Source of the DNA: CAMFTQ01 sp051881615
GTDB taxonomy: Bacteria; Bacillota; Clostridia; Oscillospirales; Acutalibacteraceae
DNA length: 64,000 bases
NCBI GenBank assembly: GCA_051881615.1
Contig: JBJEQF010000022.1
Location: 1 to 64,000, forward strand
Direction: 5' to 3'
Positions 23,661 through 31,293 of this stretch are shown piece after piece. How positions within the stretch are numbered: the first letter of the stretch is position 1; each line of letters opens with the position of its first letter. The position numbers and the translations under genes are program-made. A model generated the notes under the pieces. The model searched no databases and was not told the DNA's origin. It saw only the letters and a program-made list of their open reading frames with translations.

Positions 23661-24167
23661 TCACCCTGTCTTTTCACCGAAAAAGGTAGTAATTTTATCA
23701 CTTTGCAAGCCACTTTCAAGGTGACCGCCTATTACCGTACCGTCCTTTGAAAGAACACATAAATAAAGGCTGTTTCGCTTTATTGTGTCATCGGTAGAAA
23801 CATCGTTTTTTCTGACAGCAAAATAATGCCTGTCAACCGATTCTCCCTTATATTTCGAGAGGTCAAGTCCCTGCAAAAGCTGAAGCTCGTTGTAGCTTTG
23901 GTACGTCTTATTAAACTGATGCGGTATTGTCACCTTGTCTTTAAACACCTCATCAGGCTTTTTGTCAAACCCGAATTGCGATATAAAATCAAGTTTTGCA
24001 CTGTCGCTGTCAAAGGCAAGAGAATACTCACCGCCGTTGCACACAGCCTTATCCTGTTTTTTGTTTGACGATATAAAAAGCTCTGCCGATATAAACAAAG
24101 CAATAAGCAGTAAAGCTACAAGCAAATATTTTTTAAGTCCTTTTTTATTAACCGACAGCACAAACAC
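23661..24167 (-). CDS. DUF4830-type membrane-anchored protein
   Basis: 168 residues from a GTG at 24167, with GAGGGA six bases upstream. A single hydrophobic helix at residues about 13-31 (YLLVALLLIALFISAELFI) anchors the protein with the rest outside. The exported part contains FISQFGFDKKPDEV, VTIPHQFNKTYQSYNELQ and LDLSKYKGESVDRHYFAV, the pattern I associate with DUF4830. No enzymatic motif is visible. It lies between the HAD and RsuA-type genes in one operon; the link in function is unknown. Confidence 0.72.
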   Translation of the reverse strand: MFVLSVNKKGLKKYLLVALLLIALFISAELFISSNKKQDKAVCNGGEYSLAFDSDSAKLDFISQFGFDKKPDEVFKDKVTIPHQFNKTYQSYNELQLLQGLDLSKYKGESVDRHYFAVRKNDVSTDDTIKRNSLYLCVLSKDGTVIGGHLESGLQSDKITTFFGEKTG

Positions 24168-24231
24168 AGCTATTCCCTCACATATTTTAAAGTTACTAAA
24201 ATATATGAGCAGGCGGTGCTTAAAATTACAA

Positions 24232-24897
24232 TCAACAGAACAAATACTGTCTTAAAGCATCTGCGCTTTCGGCAAATTTATCTGCCTTATACCTTTGCAT
24301 ACTTTCCTTATCTCCGTAGCCGTACAAAGCACCGATAAAGTCAACTCCTGCAATTTCTGCACCCTTTGCATCATAGAACGTGTCGCCTATCATAACAGCC
24401 TTACACGTCATATCTGCATCAACTGTTTTTAACGCATAGGGTATTATATCTTCCTTTTCTTTTCTCTTGCCGTCAAGAGTTGCTCCGCAGACAGCGTCAA
24501 AAAGCTCTTTAACACCTAAAATATCTGCTATTTCATTTGCAAAGCCTTCGTATTTGGAGGTGCAGACAACTGTCTTTGCACCGACTGCTTTCAAATCAAT
24601 AAGAAGCTCTTTTATTCCGTCATAAAGTCTGTTCTCAAACTTGCCCTTTTCGTTGTATCGGCTGACATATAAATCAAAGGCAATAGCTGCAATATCGTCA
24701 CTAAGACCGCAATAATTTGTAAGCGTCTGCAAAAGGGGCGGCCCTATATAAATGCTGTAGTCGCTTAAATCAATATCTGTTTTGCCGATCTGCTCAAGCG
24801 CATATTCAAGCGAATGTCTTATACCGAGCGCGCTTTGCGACAGTGTTCCGTCAAGGTCAAAGAGTATAACATCATATTTGGACTTTAATTTTTCCAA
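24232..24897 (-). CDS. HAD-family hydrolase (phosphoglycolate phosphatase-like)
   Basis: 221 residues from a TTG at 24897 with AGGGGGA about eight bases ahead; no better ATG exists before motif I. Motif I is ILFDLDGTLSQSA near residue 10, motif II the Thr in TVVCTSKYEG near 110, motif III the Lys in GKRKEKEDII near 145 and motif IV the Asp in AVMIGDTFYDAKGA near 168. The helical cap lies between motifs I and II. This group includes PGP and pyrimidine-nucleotide phosphatases; the substrate is open. First gene of the operon with DUF4830 and the pseudouridine synthase. Confidence 0.86.
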   Translation of the reverse strand: MEKLKSKYDVILFDLDGTLSQSALGIRHSLEYALEQIGKTDIDLSDYSIYIGPPLLQTLTNYCGLSDDIAAIAFDLYVSRYNEKGKFENRLYDGIKELLIDLKAVGAKTVVCTSKYEGFANEIADILGVKELFDAVCGATLDGKRKEKEDIIPYALKTVDADMTCKAVMIGDTFYDAKGAEIAGVDFIGALYGYGDKESMQRYKADKFAESADALRQYLFC

Positions 24898-25024
24898 GCC
24901 GATTCCCCCTGCTGTGATAAAATATTTTTTATCGGTAGTTGTTAATTTTTATTCCTTGTGTTATAATACTTCATAAGTCAGCATATATCAAGACTTTTTT
25001 AAAAAACGAAAAGGTGATTGCGTT

Positions 25025-25771
25025 TTGCAAAGCAAAAACAGAATATACACACTTGACGAGCTAAGAGGTCTTTGCGTGTTTTGTATGGTGATTTATCACG
25101 CTTTATATACGGCGTCATTTTTGTTTTCGATTGAGTATGCCGTCTTTTTGTTTCGCCTTTTCACACCCGCAGAGCCGTTTATTGCCGCAGCATTTATAAT
25201 AATTTCGGGCATATCGTCACAGCTGAGCCGTAACAATTTTAAGCGAAGTCTGCCTATTCTGGCGGCTGCTGCCGCTGTGAGCCTTGCGACGTATTTTGTT
25301 ATGCCGAAAAGTATGATTTACTTCGGTATTCTGCACTTTTTAGGAGTTAGTATTCTTATCTTTTCGGTTGCGAAAAAGCATATAGATAAAATTCCGTTTG
25401 CAGTAGCTATAGTTCTTTTTGCTCTGCTGTTTTTTATAACCTACGGCGTAAAGGACAACGTGCTGGGAATAAGCAGCTTTGGTATCGCCTTGCCGCACCC
25501 GAGTACGGATTACTTCTTAATTCTCGGCTTTGTGTCCGACAGCTTTAGCTCTGCCGACTATTTTCCGCTGTTGCCTTGGTTTTTTGCTTTTCTGTTCGGA
25601 ACAACCTTAGGCAGGCTTGCAAGGGAAGAAAAATTCCCGAAATTTATGTATAAAAAAAGAAGCCGAATTCTTTCGTATATCGGCACACACGCATTTTTGA
25701 TATATATTCTGCACCAGCCTGTAATTTACGGACTGCTGTATTTAATTTTTTTGTTACAAGGAAAGGTCTGA
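25025..25771 (+). CDS. DUF1624 / heparan-alpha-glucosaminide N-acetyltransferase-like membrane protein
   Basis: 248 residues starting at a TTG with AAAGGTGA ten bases upstream. The N-terminus RIYTLDELRGLCVFCMVIYHALY holds the family's first-helix DxxRG and a conserved His. Seven or eight hydrophobic helices follow, with ISGISSQLSRNNFKR, IYFGILHFLGV and the C-terminal GTHAFLIYILHQPVIYGLLY. Relatives are membrane acyltransferases that move an acetyl group across the membrane to a sugar or polymer. The acceptor here is unknown. ychF starts seven bases downstream. Confidence 0.83.
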   Translation: MQSKNRIYTLDELRGLCVFCMVIYHALYTASFLFSIEYAVFLFRLFTPAEPFIAAAFIIISGISSQLSRNNFKRSLPILAAAAAVSLATYFVMPKSMIYFGILHFLGVSILIFSVAKKHIDKIPFAVAIVLFALLFFITYGVKDNVLGISSFGIALPHPSTDYFLILGFVSDSFSSADYFPLLPWFFAFLFGTTLGRLAREEKFPKFMYKKRSRILSYIGTHAFLIYILHQPVIYGLLYLIFLLQGKV

Positions 25772-25778
25772 TTATAAA

Positions 25779-26873
25779 ATGAAGTTAGGTATAGTTGGAT
25801 TGCCAAATGTCGGCAAAAGTACGCTTTTTAACGCTATTACAAACGCAGGCGCACAGTCGGCAAACTACCCCTTTTGCACAATAGAGCCGAATGTCGGCGT
25901 AGTTGCCGTACCCGACAAACGTCTTGACAAATTGGCAGAAATGTATAATCCCGACAAGTACACGCCTGCGTCAATAGAGTTTGTTGATATTGCAGGTCTT
26001 GTAAAAGGTGCGTCAAAGGGCGAGGGACTTGGCAACAAGTTTTTGTCAAATATCCGCGAGTGCGACGCTATTGTTCACGTTGTGCGCTGCTTTGACAATG
26101 ACGATATTATCCACGTTGACGGCAGTGTTGACCCTGTTCGTGACATTGAAACTATCAATTTAGAGCTTGTGCTGTCAGACGTAGAGATGATTACAAGACG
26201 AATTGACAAAACGCAGAAGCTTTTAAAGGCAGATAAAAAATATCAGACAGAGCTTGACTTTTTTAACAGAGTTAAGGACGCTTTAAACGAGGGTATGTCG
26301 GCACGTTCCGTTGAATGTAACGAGGAGGAAGCAGAGCTTTTGTCAAGCGTTGCACTGCTTACAAACAAGCCTGTTATATATGCTGCAAATATGAGCGAGG
26401 ACGATTTTGCAAACGGAATAGAGAACAATCCGTACCTGCCGAAGGTCAGAGAAATTGCACAGATGGAACATTCTGCCGTTTTGCCAATCTGCGCACAGCT
26501 TGAGGCTGAAATCGTAGAGATGGATAAGGAAGAAAAGGAGCTGTTTCTTGCCGATTTGGGGCTTGAAGAGTCGGGACTTGACCGTCTTATCAAGGAGTGC
26601 TACTCGCTTTTGGGACTTATATCATACTTAACGGCAGGCAAGCCTGAGGTTCGTGCGTGGACAATCAAAGAGGGTACAAAGGCACCGCAGGCGGCAGGTA
26701 AAATACATACAGACTTTGAGCGTGGCTTTATCAGAGCCGAGGTTATCGCCTTTGACGATTTAATCGCCTGCGGCAGTATGACAGCCGCCAAGGAAAAGGG
26801 ACTTGTTCGCAGTGAGGGCAAGGAGTACGTGATGAAGGACGGAGATATAGTTCTGTTCAGATTTAATGTGTAA
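25779..26873 (+). CDS. ychF: Redox-regulated ATPase YchF (Obg/OLA1 family)
   Basis: 364 residues, full family length. G1 is GLPNVGKSTLFNA, the switch region is NYPFCTIEPNVGVV, G3 is VDIAGLVKGASKGEGLGNKF and the altered G4 is YAANMSEDD, which makes the protein prefer ATP over GTP. The C-terminal TGS domain ends in KEYVMKDGDIVLFRFNV. YchF binds ribosomes and is implicated in stress and redox responses. Cytoplasmic. Downstream of the DUF1624 gene in one transcription unit. Confidence 0.96.
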   Translation: MKLGIVGLPNVGKSTLFNAITNAGAQSANYPFCTIEPNVGVVAVPDKRLDKLAEMYNPDKYTPASIEFVDIAGLVKGASKGEGLGNKFLSNIRECDAIVHVVRCFDNDDIIHVDGSVDPVRDIETINLELVLSDVEMITRRIDKTQKLLKADKKYQTELDFFNRVKDALNEGMSARSVECNEEEAELLSSVALLTNKPVIYAANMSEDDFANGIENNPYLPKVREIAQMEHSAVLPICAQLEAEIVEMDKEEKELFLADLGLEESGLDRLIKECYSLLGLISYLTAGKPEVRAWTIKEGTKAPQAAGKIHTDFERGFIRAEVIAFDDLIACGSMTAAKEKGLVRSEGKEYVMKDGDIVLFRFNV

Positions 26874-26894
26874 GATTATTAACCTTTATTTATT

Positions 26895-26931
26895 AAGGGC
26901 AGTCGCAAACTAAAAATCTGCGGCTGCCCTT
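26895..26931. terminator. Terminator hairpin after ychF
   Basis: 13-bp stem with one G-T mismatch, AAGGGCAGTCGCA (26895-26907) with TGCGGCTGCCCTT (26919-26931). It also abuts the stop of the convergent XRE gene. Confidence 0.7.
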
Positions 26932-27134
26932 TAGTTGTTAATATCTCTGCCAAGAATATAGTCAACGGATACCTTGTATAAATCTGCAAGCTTTATCAGG
27001 TGTTCCACAGGAATTGTCTGAAATCCCCGTTCATACCTTGAATAGACGGTTTGTTGTATTCCGAGATATTGTGCAATATCCTTTTGTTTCATATCATTAT
27101 CTTCTCTTAAATCTCTTAACCTTTTGAAGTACAA
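26931..27134 (-). CDS. Small XRE-family helix-turn-helix regulator
   Basis: 67 residues from the TTG at 27134, which has AAGGGTGA four bases upstream; the longer reading from 27179 lacks a ribosome site and adds residues not typical of the fold. It consists of a single HTH_3 domain: LRDLREDNDMKQKDIAQYLG, then TVYSRYERGFQTIP as recognition region and LIKLADLYKVSVDYILGR. There is no sensor or protease domain. Upstream lie two copies of ATAGTA-N8-TACTAT that flank a plus-strand promoter, so this protein probably represses that promoter. What it controls is discussed with the small ORF at 27237. Confidence 0.88.
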   Translation of the reverse strand: MYFKRLRDLREDNDMKQKDIAQYLGIQQTVYSRYERGFQTIPVEHLIKLADLYKVSVDYILGRDINN

Positions 27135-27147
27135 AATATCACCCTTG

Positions 27148-27167
27148 ATAGTATTTATTGGTACTAT
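27148..27167. promoter_or_regulatory. Operator-like inverted repeat A
   Basis: ATAGTA-N8-TACTAT. Its last base is the first base of the plus-strand -35 box, and it lies 13 bases before the XRE start. Identical half-sites and spacing to repeat B. Confidence 0.75.
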
Positions 27168-27195
27168 TGACTTTATCATATTTTGGTGATATAAT
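27167..27195 (+). promoter_or_regulatory. Sigma-A promoter divergent from the XRE gene
   Basis: TTGACT, 17-base spacer, TATAAT. It sits exactly between operator-like repeats A and B and reads toward the small ORF at 27237. Confidence 0.8.
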
Positions 27196-27201
27196 CGTTT
27201 T

Positions 27202-27221
27202 ATAGTACTTATAAGTACTAT
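27202..27221. promoter_or_regulatory. Operator-like inverted repeat B
   Basis: ATAGTA-N8-TACTAT; here the whole 20 bases, and one base more on each side, form a perfect palindrome. It covers the expected transcription start of the plus-strand promoter. Confidence 0.78.
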
Positions 27222-27236
27222 AAAAGAGGAGCTTAT

Positions 27237-27464
27237 TTGATTGAAGTGGGAATTGTTTTAATAATACAACTACCGACACTCGTTTATAACGTTGTTGCGT
27301 TAACAGTAATAAAAAGTAATCGGGCATTCCGAAAAGGTTGCCCGATTAGTACTTTCTGTCGTATGTTTTTGTTTAATAAATCTGTTTATTTTTTCTCATC
27401 AACCGTTTTCAGTTCAAACCAGAATACACTGCCCTTGTCCACGTTGCTGATTACACCAAAGTGA
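27237..27464 (+). CDS. Possible small hydrophobic protein under XRE control
   Basis: A 75-codon frame from a TTG with an AGAGGAG ribosome site five bases upstream and a consensus promoter 42 bases upstream. The first 25 residues are hydrophobic (VGIVLIIQLPTLVYNVVALT) and could span the membrane; the remainder is Ser/Phe-rich with no recognised motif. Against it: the 3' third overlaps the end of the opposite histidine-kinase gene and the minus-strand terminator lies inside it. The promoter and ribosome site are real-looking, so either a small protein or an antisense transcript is made here. No homologue is recognised. Confidence 0.35.
   Translation: MIEVGIVLIIQLPTLVYNVVALTVIKSNRAFRKGCPISTFCRMFLFNKSVYFFSSTVFSSNQNTLPLSTLLITPK
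27309..27348 (-). terminator. Rho-independent terminator of the two-component operon
   Basis: 10-bp stem TAATCGGGCA (27317-27326 with 27339-27348), 12-base loop, followed on the minus strand by CTTTTTATT. Confidence 0.8.
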
Positions 27465-28912
27465 GCGTTGTGGAGATTAAGCATATTCTTAACGATTGAA
27501 AGTCCGAGTCCCGTACCGATTACTGCGCTCTTGTGCGACTTGTCAACCTTGTAGTATCTGTCCCAGATGTATTCAAGGTTTTCCTGCGCAATACCCTTGC
27601 CGTGATCCTCAACCTCTATTCTGACAACATCGTCCTTGACAATCTGACGGACAATGACCGTTTTATCCTCGCCGGCATAATTTATGGCGTTGTTTACAAG
27701 GTTATAAACAACCTGTCCGATTTTGATTTCATCGGCGTCTACAAGCACGTTTTTGTCGTATTCAAAGTTTATAGTGTAGCCGTCCTGCTCCTTTAGCTTT
27801 GAGTATCTTTTGAAAATACTCTGTATGCTGTCTGTAATTGAGAATACAGATTTTTCAAGAGTGACAGCACCCGACTGGAGCTTTGAGATATCGAGCAAAT
27901 CGTTGACAAGGGTGCTTAAGCGTGTCGCCTCGTCAATGATAATCTGAATATTCTCGGGAGTGTTTTCACCCGGCAAATCTCTCATAACCTCGCCATAGCC
28001 TGTAATCATCGTAAGCGGAGTTCTAAGGTCGTGAGATATGTTTGCGATAAGCTCTGTTTTCAGCCTGTCAATTTTTGACAGCTCCTGACAGGTGAAGTTC
28101 AGCGTATCGTTCAGCTCCTCAATTTCTTTATATCCGCTTCCGCTGAACTGAACGTCGTAATTCTGTTTTGCAAGCTGTTTTGCCGTCTGATTTATTTTCA
28201 CTATCGGCTGTGAAATCTGCCTTGCAACTATGATTGACAGCACAACGGCTATAAGCAGTAAAATACAGGTCACAATGATAAGCTGAATTCTCAGCGTGTC
28301 AACAGTACTGCCTACAGGCGAAATCAAAGAGGTTAAAATCAGCATACACTCTGCCGTTTCGCCGTCTGTTTCTGCGACTGCGTCCTCGCCGAGCTTTACA
28401 TCAAACACACCGGCATAGACAAGGTACTGAATATTCTCCTTTTCAAAGGGAGGTGCATCGCCCGAAAACTGCATTAAATCGTCTGACTTGCCCTTTGATA
28501 CGCCCTGTGTTATCTCTATGGTAGTTCCGCCGTTCTGGATTGCCGCATTATAGTACCTTACAAGCTGTGAGCCTGTGTCGTTGAGCGCAAGGTGACCGCC
28601 CATAGCCTTGTCCTCTGTGACATAGATTTTTACGTAATCGTTTGTCGTTGTGTCAAGGAGCATTACGTTTATGTCGTTGTAGCTGTGGATACGTTCAATT
28701 AAATCCTCAATGTTTTTATTTTGAAGATTTGATACAATGCTGTTTGCACAGGCTTGTATCTGCTTTGTTTTTATTGCCTTGTAAAAGCTGTCAAGAAATA
28801 AAATCTGAAACGTCCACAAAAGCAAAAGCATTATAAGGACAAAGTAGAAAAAGTACATTATAATTTTGTACTTTATCGGCATTTTAGCAAATTTATCTCT
28901 AATTTGTTTCAA
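27386..28912 (-). CDS. Sensor histidine kinase
   Basis: About 508 residues. The start is uncertain: TTG at 28912 is chosen with AGGAG twelve bases ahead, but ATG at 28882 is possible. Transmembrane helix 1 is at residues about 16-37, an extracytoplasmic sensor of about 165 residues follows, helix 2 is at about 208-230, then HAMP (ARQISQPIVKINQTAKQLA), the phosphoacceptor His294 in ANISHDLRTPLTMI, and the ATPase domain with NNAINYA, DHGKGI and GTGLGLSIVK. The sensor domain shows no recognised fold. It phosphorylates the response regulator encoded just upstream, whose 3' end it overlaps. Confidence 0.9.
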   Translation of the reverse strand: MKQIRDKFAKMPIKYKIIMYFFYFVLIMLLLLWTFQILFLDSFYKAIKTKQIQACANSIVSNLQNKNIEDLIERIHSYNDINVMLLDTTTNDYVKIYVTEDKAMGGHLALNDTGSQLVRYYNAAIQNGGTTIEITQGVSKGKSDDLMQFSGDAPPFEKENIQYLVYAGVFDVKLGEDAVAETDGETAECMLILTSLISPVGSTVDTLRIQLIIVTCILLLIAVVLSIIVARQISQPIVKINQTAKQLAKQNYDVQFSGSGYKEIEELNDTLNFTCQELSKIDRLKTELIANISHDLRTPLTMITGYGEVMRDLPGENTPENIQIIIDEATRLSTLVNDLLDISKLQSGAVTLEKSVFSITDSIQSIFKRYSKLKEQDGYTINFEYDKNVLVDADEIKIGQVVYNLVNNAINYAGEDKTVIVRQIVKDDVVRIEVEDHGKGIAQENLEYIWDRYYKVDKSHKSAVIGTGLGLSIVKNMLNLHNAHFGVISNVDKGSVFWFELKTVDEKK

Positions 28913-29570
28913 ATCTGTAGCCAACTCCTCGCAATGTTACAATACAGCCGCTGTATTCTCCCAAGCTTTTTCTGAGCAGCTTTACGTGCGTGTCAAGCGT
29001 CCTGTCGTCGCCGAAAAAGTCATAACCCCATACCTCGCTTATGAGCTTTTCTCTTGTGAGCGCAATACCCTTGTTTTTTACCATATAAAAGAACAAATCG
29101 TATTCCTTTGGAGTCATTTCAACACGCTTGCCGTCTATTGTTACAATTCTTGCCGTAAAGTCAACCATCAGCCCCTTGTATTCAAAAACGTCTTTTTCTG
29201 TTTTCTGACCTGTTGAACGCTTGATAACGGCATTTACCCTCATCATAAGCTCCTTAGGCGAAAACGGCTTAACAACGTAATCGTCTGTGCCAAGCTCAAA
29301 GCCGTGAATTTTGTCGTACTCCTCGCCTCTTGCCGAAAGCATAATAATCGGCGTGTCTGACGTTTTGCGTATTTCCTTGCAGGCTGAAAAGCCGTCAAGC
29401 TCGGGCATCATAACGTCCATAATGATAAGGTCGTATTTGTTCTTTCGGCAGATTTCAACCGCCTGCATACCGTCTACCGCCTCTTCAACGGTGTGCCCCT
29501 CAAACTCGGCGTATTTTCTTATAATTTCTCTGATGCGAAATTCATCATCTACAACTAAAATTTTGCTCAT
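28899..29570 (-). CDS. OmpR/PhoB-family response regulator
   Basis: 223 residues from the ATG at 29570, with GAGGGGG nine bases upstream. The receiver domain has the acidic pair VVDDE, the phosphorylated Asp52 in LIIMDVMMPELDG, the Thr/Ser switch in PIIMLSARGE and Lys in DYVVKPFSPKEL. The C-terminal winged helix includes MTPKEYDLFFYMVKN, SEVWGYDFFGDDRTLDTHV and GVGYRFE. It binds DNA when phosphorylated by the partner kinase. Target genes are not evident; no efflux or wall-stress gene is adjacent. Confidence 0.93.
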   Translation of the reverse strand: MSKILVVDDEFRIREIIRKYAEFEGHTVEEAVDGMQAVEICRKNKYDLIIMDVMMPELDGFSACKEIRKTSDTPIIMLSARGEEYDKIHGFELGTDDYVVKPFSPKELMMRVNAVIKRSTGQKTEKDVFEYKGLMVDFTARIVTIDGKRVEMTPKEYDLFFYMVKNKGIALTREKLISEVWGYDFFGDDRTLDTHVKLLRKSLGEYSGCIVTLRGVGYRFETN

Positions 29571-29697
29571 AAGCCTAAGCCCCCTCAAAAGCATTTCTTA
29601 TCCAATTTGAATTTACACTTGTAATGTGATAAAAATATGACGAAAAGCAAAAACCTTGATGTTCTGCTAAAAATATTATATCATAATTAAAAACATA

Positions 29698-29726
29698 TTG
29701 AAATACCTGTGAATTTATTTTATAAT
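29698..29726 (+). promoter_or_regulatory. Sigma-A promoter of the fumarase genes
   Basis: TTGAAA, 17-base spacer, TATAAT, about 85 bases before the fumarase start. The remainder of this intergenic region is AT-rich with no other feature seen. Confidence 0.8.
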
Positions 29727-29812
29727 ACAATTATACGGATATAAAATCTGTTTTTATTTTAATATTAAGTGTAAATTTATTTCAATATGAATTGTATAAA
29801 GGTTGTGGCGAG

Positions 29813-30664
29813 TTGGAAATAAGAAAAATTAAGTCGGCAGAAATTACGCAGGCTGTCAAAAAGCTGTTTATGGACTGCAACTATTTTATTGGCGACGATA
29901 TTATGTGTGCGCTTGAAAGGGCTGAAAAGGAGGAACAGTCGCCTGTCGGCAAGAGCGTTTTGCGTCAGCTTATCGACAATAATAATATTGCAAAGGACGA
30001 GCAGATACCTATTTGTCAGGATACAGGTATGGCGGTGCTTTTTGTCGAGTACGGCGACAAGGTAGTTGTTGAGGACGGAAGCTTTAACGACGCTGTGGAG
30101 GAAGGTGTTCGCAGAGCCTATGAGGACGGCTATCTGCGAAAAAGCGTAGTATCAGACCCTGTTTTTGACAGAATTAACACAAAGGACAACACACCGGCAG
30201 TTATTCACACAGAAATAGTAAGCTCGGATAAAATCAGAATTTTAGCAGGCGGCAAAGGCTTTGGCAGTGAAAATATGTCAAGGATAAAAATGCTCACTCC
30301 GTCCTACGGAGTAGAGGGAGTAAAGGATTTTATACTTGAAACGGTAAGGCTTGCAGGCCCTAACCCCTGTCCCCCTGTCGTTGTCGGAGTAGGAATAGGC
30401 GGTACGTTTGAAAAGGCGGCACAGCTTGCCAAAAAAGCAACGCTAAGACGTATCGACACAAAAAATCCCGACAAACGCTATGCAGATTTAGAGGACGAGC
30501 TGCTCGAAAGAATAAATAAAATGGGCTTCGGCCCTGCCGGCTTGGGCGGCGGCACTACTGCGCTCGGCGTAAATATAGAAACCTACCCAACGCACATAGC
30601 CGGTATGCCGGTAGCCGTGAACATCTGCTGTCATGCGGCAAGGCACAAATCAATAGAAATATAG
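29813..30664 (+). CDS. Class I fumarate hydratase, alpha subunit
   Basis: 283 residues from a TTG at 29813 with AAAGG ten bases upstream; an earlier TTG at 29792 has no ribosome site. Three cysteines suit [4Fe-4S] ligation: Cys68 in IPICQDTGMAV, Cys186 in GPNPCPP and Cys272/273 in NICCHAARH. Other landmarks are GGKGFGSENMSRI and GVGIGGTFEKAAQLAKKA. With the beta subunit it interconverts fumarate and malate using an oxygen-labile cluster. L-tartrate dehydratase is a close relative and cannot be ruled out, though citrate synthase nearby favours fumarase. Confidence 0.9.
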   Translation: MEIRKIKSAEITQAVKKLFMDCNYFIGDDIMCALERAEKEEQSPVGKSVLRQLIDNNNIAKDEQIPICQDTGMAVLFVEYGDKVVVEDGSFNDAVEEGVRRAYEDGYLRKSVVSDPVFDRINTKDNTPAVIHTEIVSSDKIRILAGGKGFGSENMSRIKMLTPSYGVEGVKDFILETVRLAGPNPCPPVVVGVGIGGTFEKAAQLAKKATLRRIDTKNPDKRYADLEDELLERINKMGFGPAGLGGGTTALGVNIETYPTHIAGMPVAVNICCHAARHKSIEI

Positions 30665-30680
30665 ACAAGGACTGATACCG

Positions 30681-31235
30681 ATGAAAAAGCTGACACTGCC
30701 GCTTAGCGCAGAGGACATAGAAAACTTAACGGCCGGCGAGAGCGTTCTGCTCACAGGCGAAATGCTCACAGGCAGGGACGCCGCACATAAAAGACTTTTT
30801 GAGCTTATCGAAAAGGGCGAGCCGTTGCCTGTCGACATTAAAAATCAGGTAATCTACTATGTAGGCCCGGCGCCTGCAAAGCCGCCGTATGCAGTAGGTC
30901 CGGCAGGTCCTACCTCAAGCTACAGAATGGATAAATACACGCCTGCACTGCTCGACCTCGGACTAAAGGGAATAATCGGCAAGGGCGCAAGGAGCAAGGA
31001 GGTTATCGACTCTCTTGTTAAAAACAAGGCCGTCTATTTTGCCGCCATAGGAGGCGCCGCCGCACTTATCGCCAAAAGCATAAAGAGCGAACAGGTGCTT
31101 TGCTATGATGATTTAGGAACAGAAGCTATAAGGCGGTACACAGTTGAGGACTTCCCCTGTATAGTAGCCATAGATTCAAAGGGAAATAACGTGTACGAAT
31201 CAGAGCCGAAAAAGTATAATACAGAAAATTTATAA
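30681..31235 (+). CDS. Class I fumarate hydratase, beta subunit
   Basis: 184 residues that correspond to the C-terminal half of single-chain class I fumarases. Typical stretches are LTAGESVLLTGEMLTGRDAA, YYVGPAPAKPPYAVGPAGPT, SSYRMDKYTPALLDLGLKG and FAAIGGAAALIAKSI. It supplies the swivelling domain that completes the active site with the alpha subunit. It begins 16 bases after the alpha stop. A short gap leads to a dockerin gene with its own AGGAGG ribosome site; whether the dockerin gene shares this transcript is not clear. Confidence 0.9.
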   Translation: MKKLTLPLSAEDIENLTAGESVLLTGEMLTGRDAAHKRLFELIEKGEPLPVDIKNQVIYYVGPAPAKPPYAVGPAGPTSSYRMDKYTPALLDLGLKGIIGKGARSKEVIDSLVKNKAVYFAAIGGAAALIAKSIKSEQVLCYDDLGTEAIRRYTVEDFPCIVAIDSKGNNVYESEPKKYNTENL

Positions 31236-31293
31236 TCGTCCCCAAACAGCCGAGAGCTGTAAAATACATAATAAAAAACAGGAGGAAAATTTT

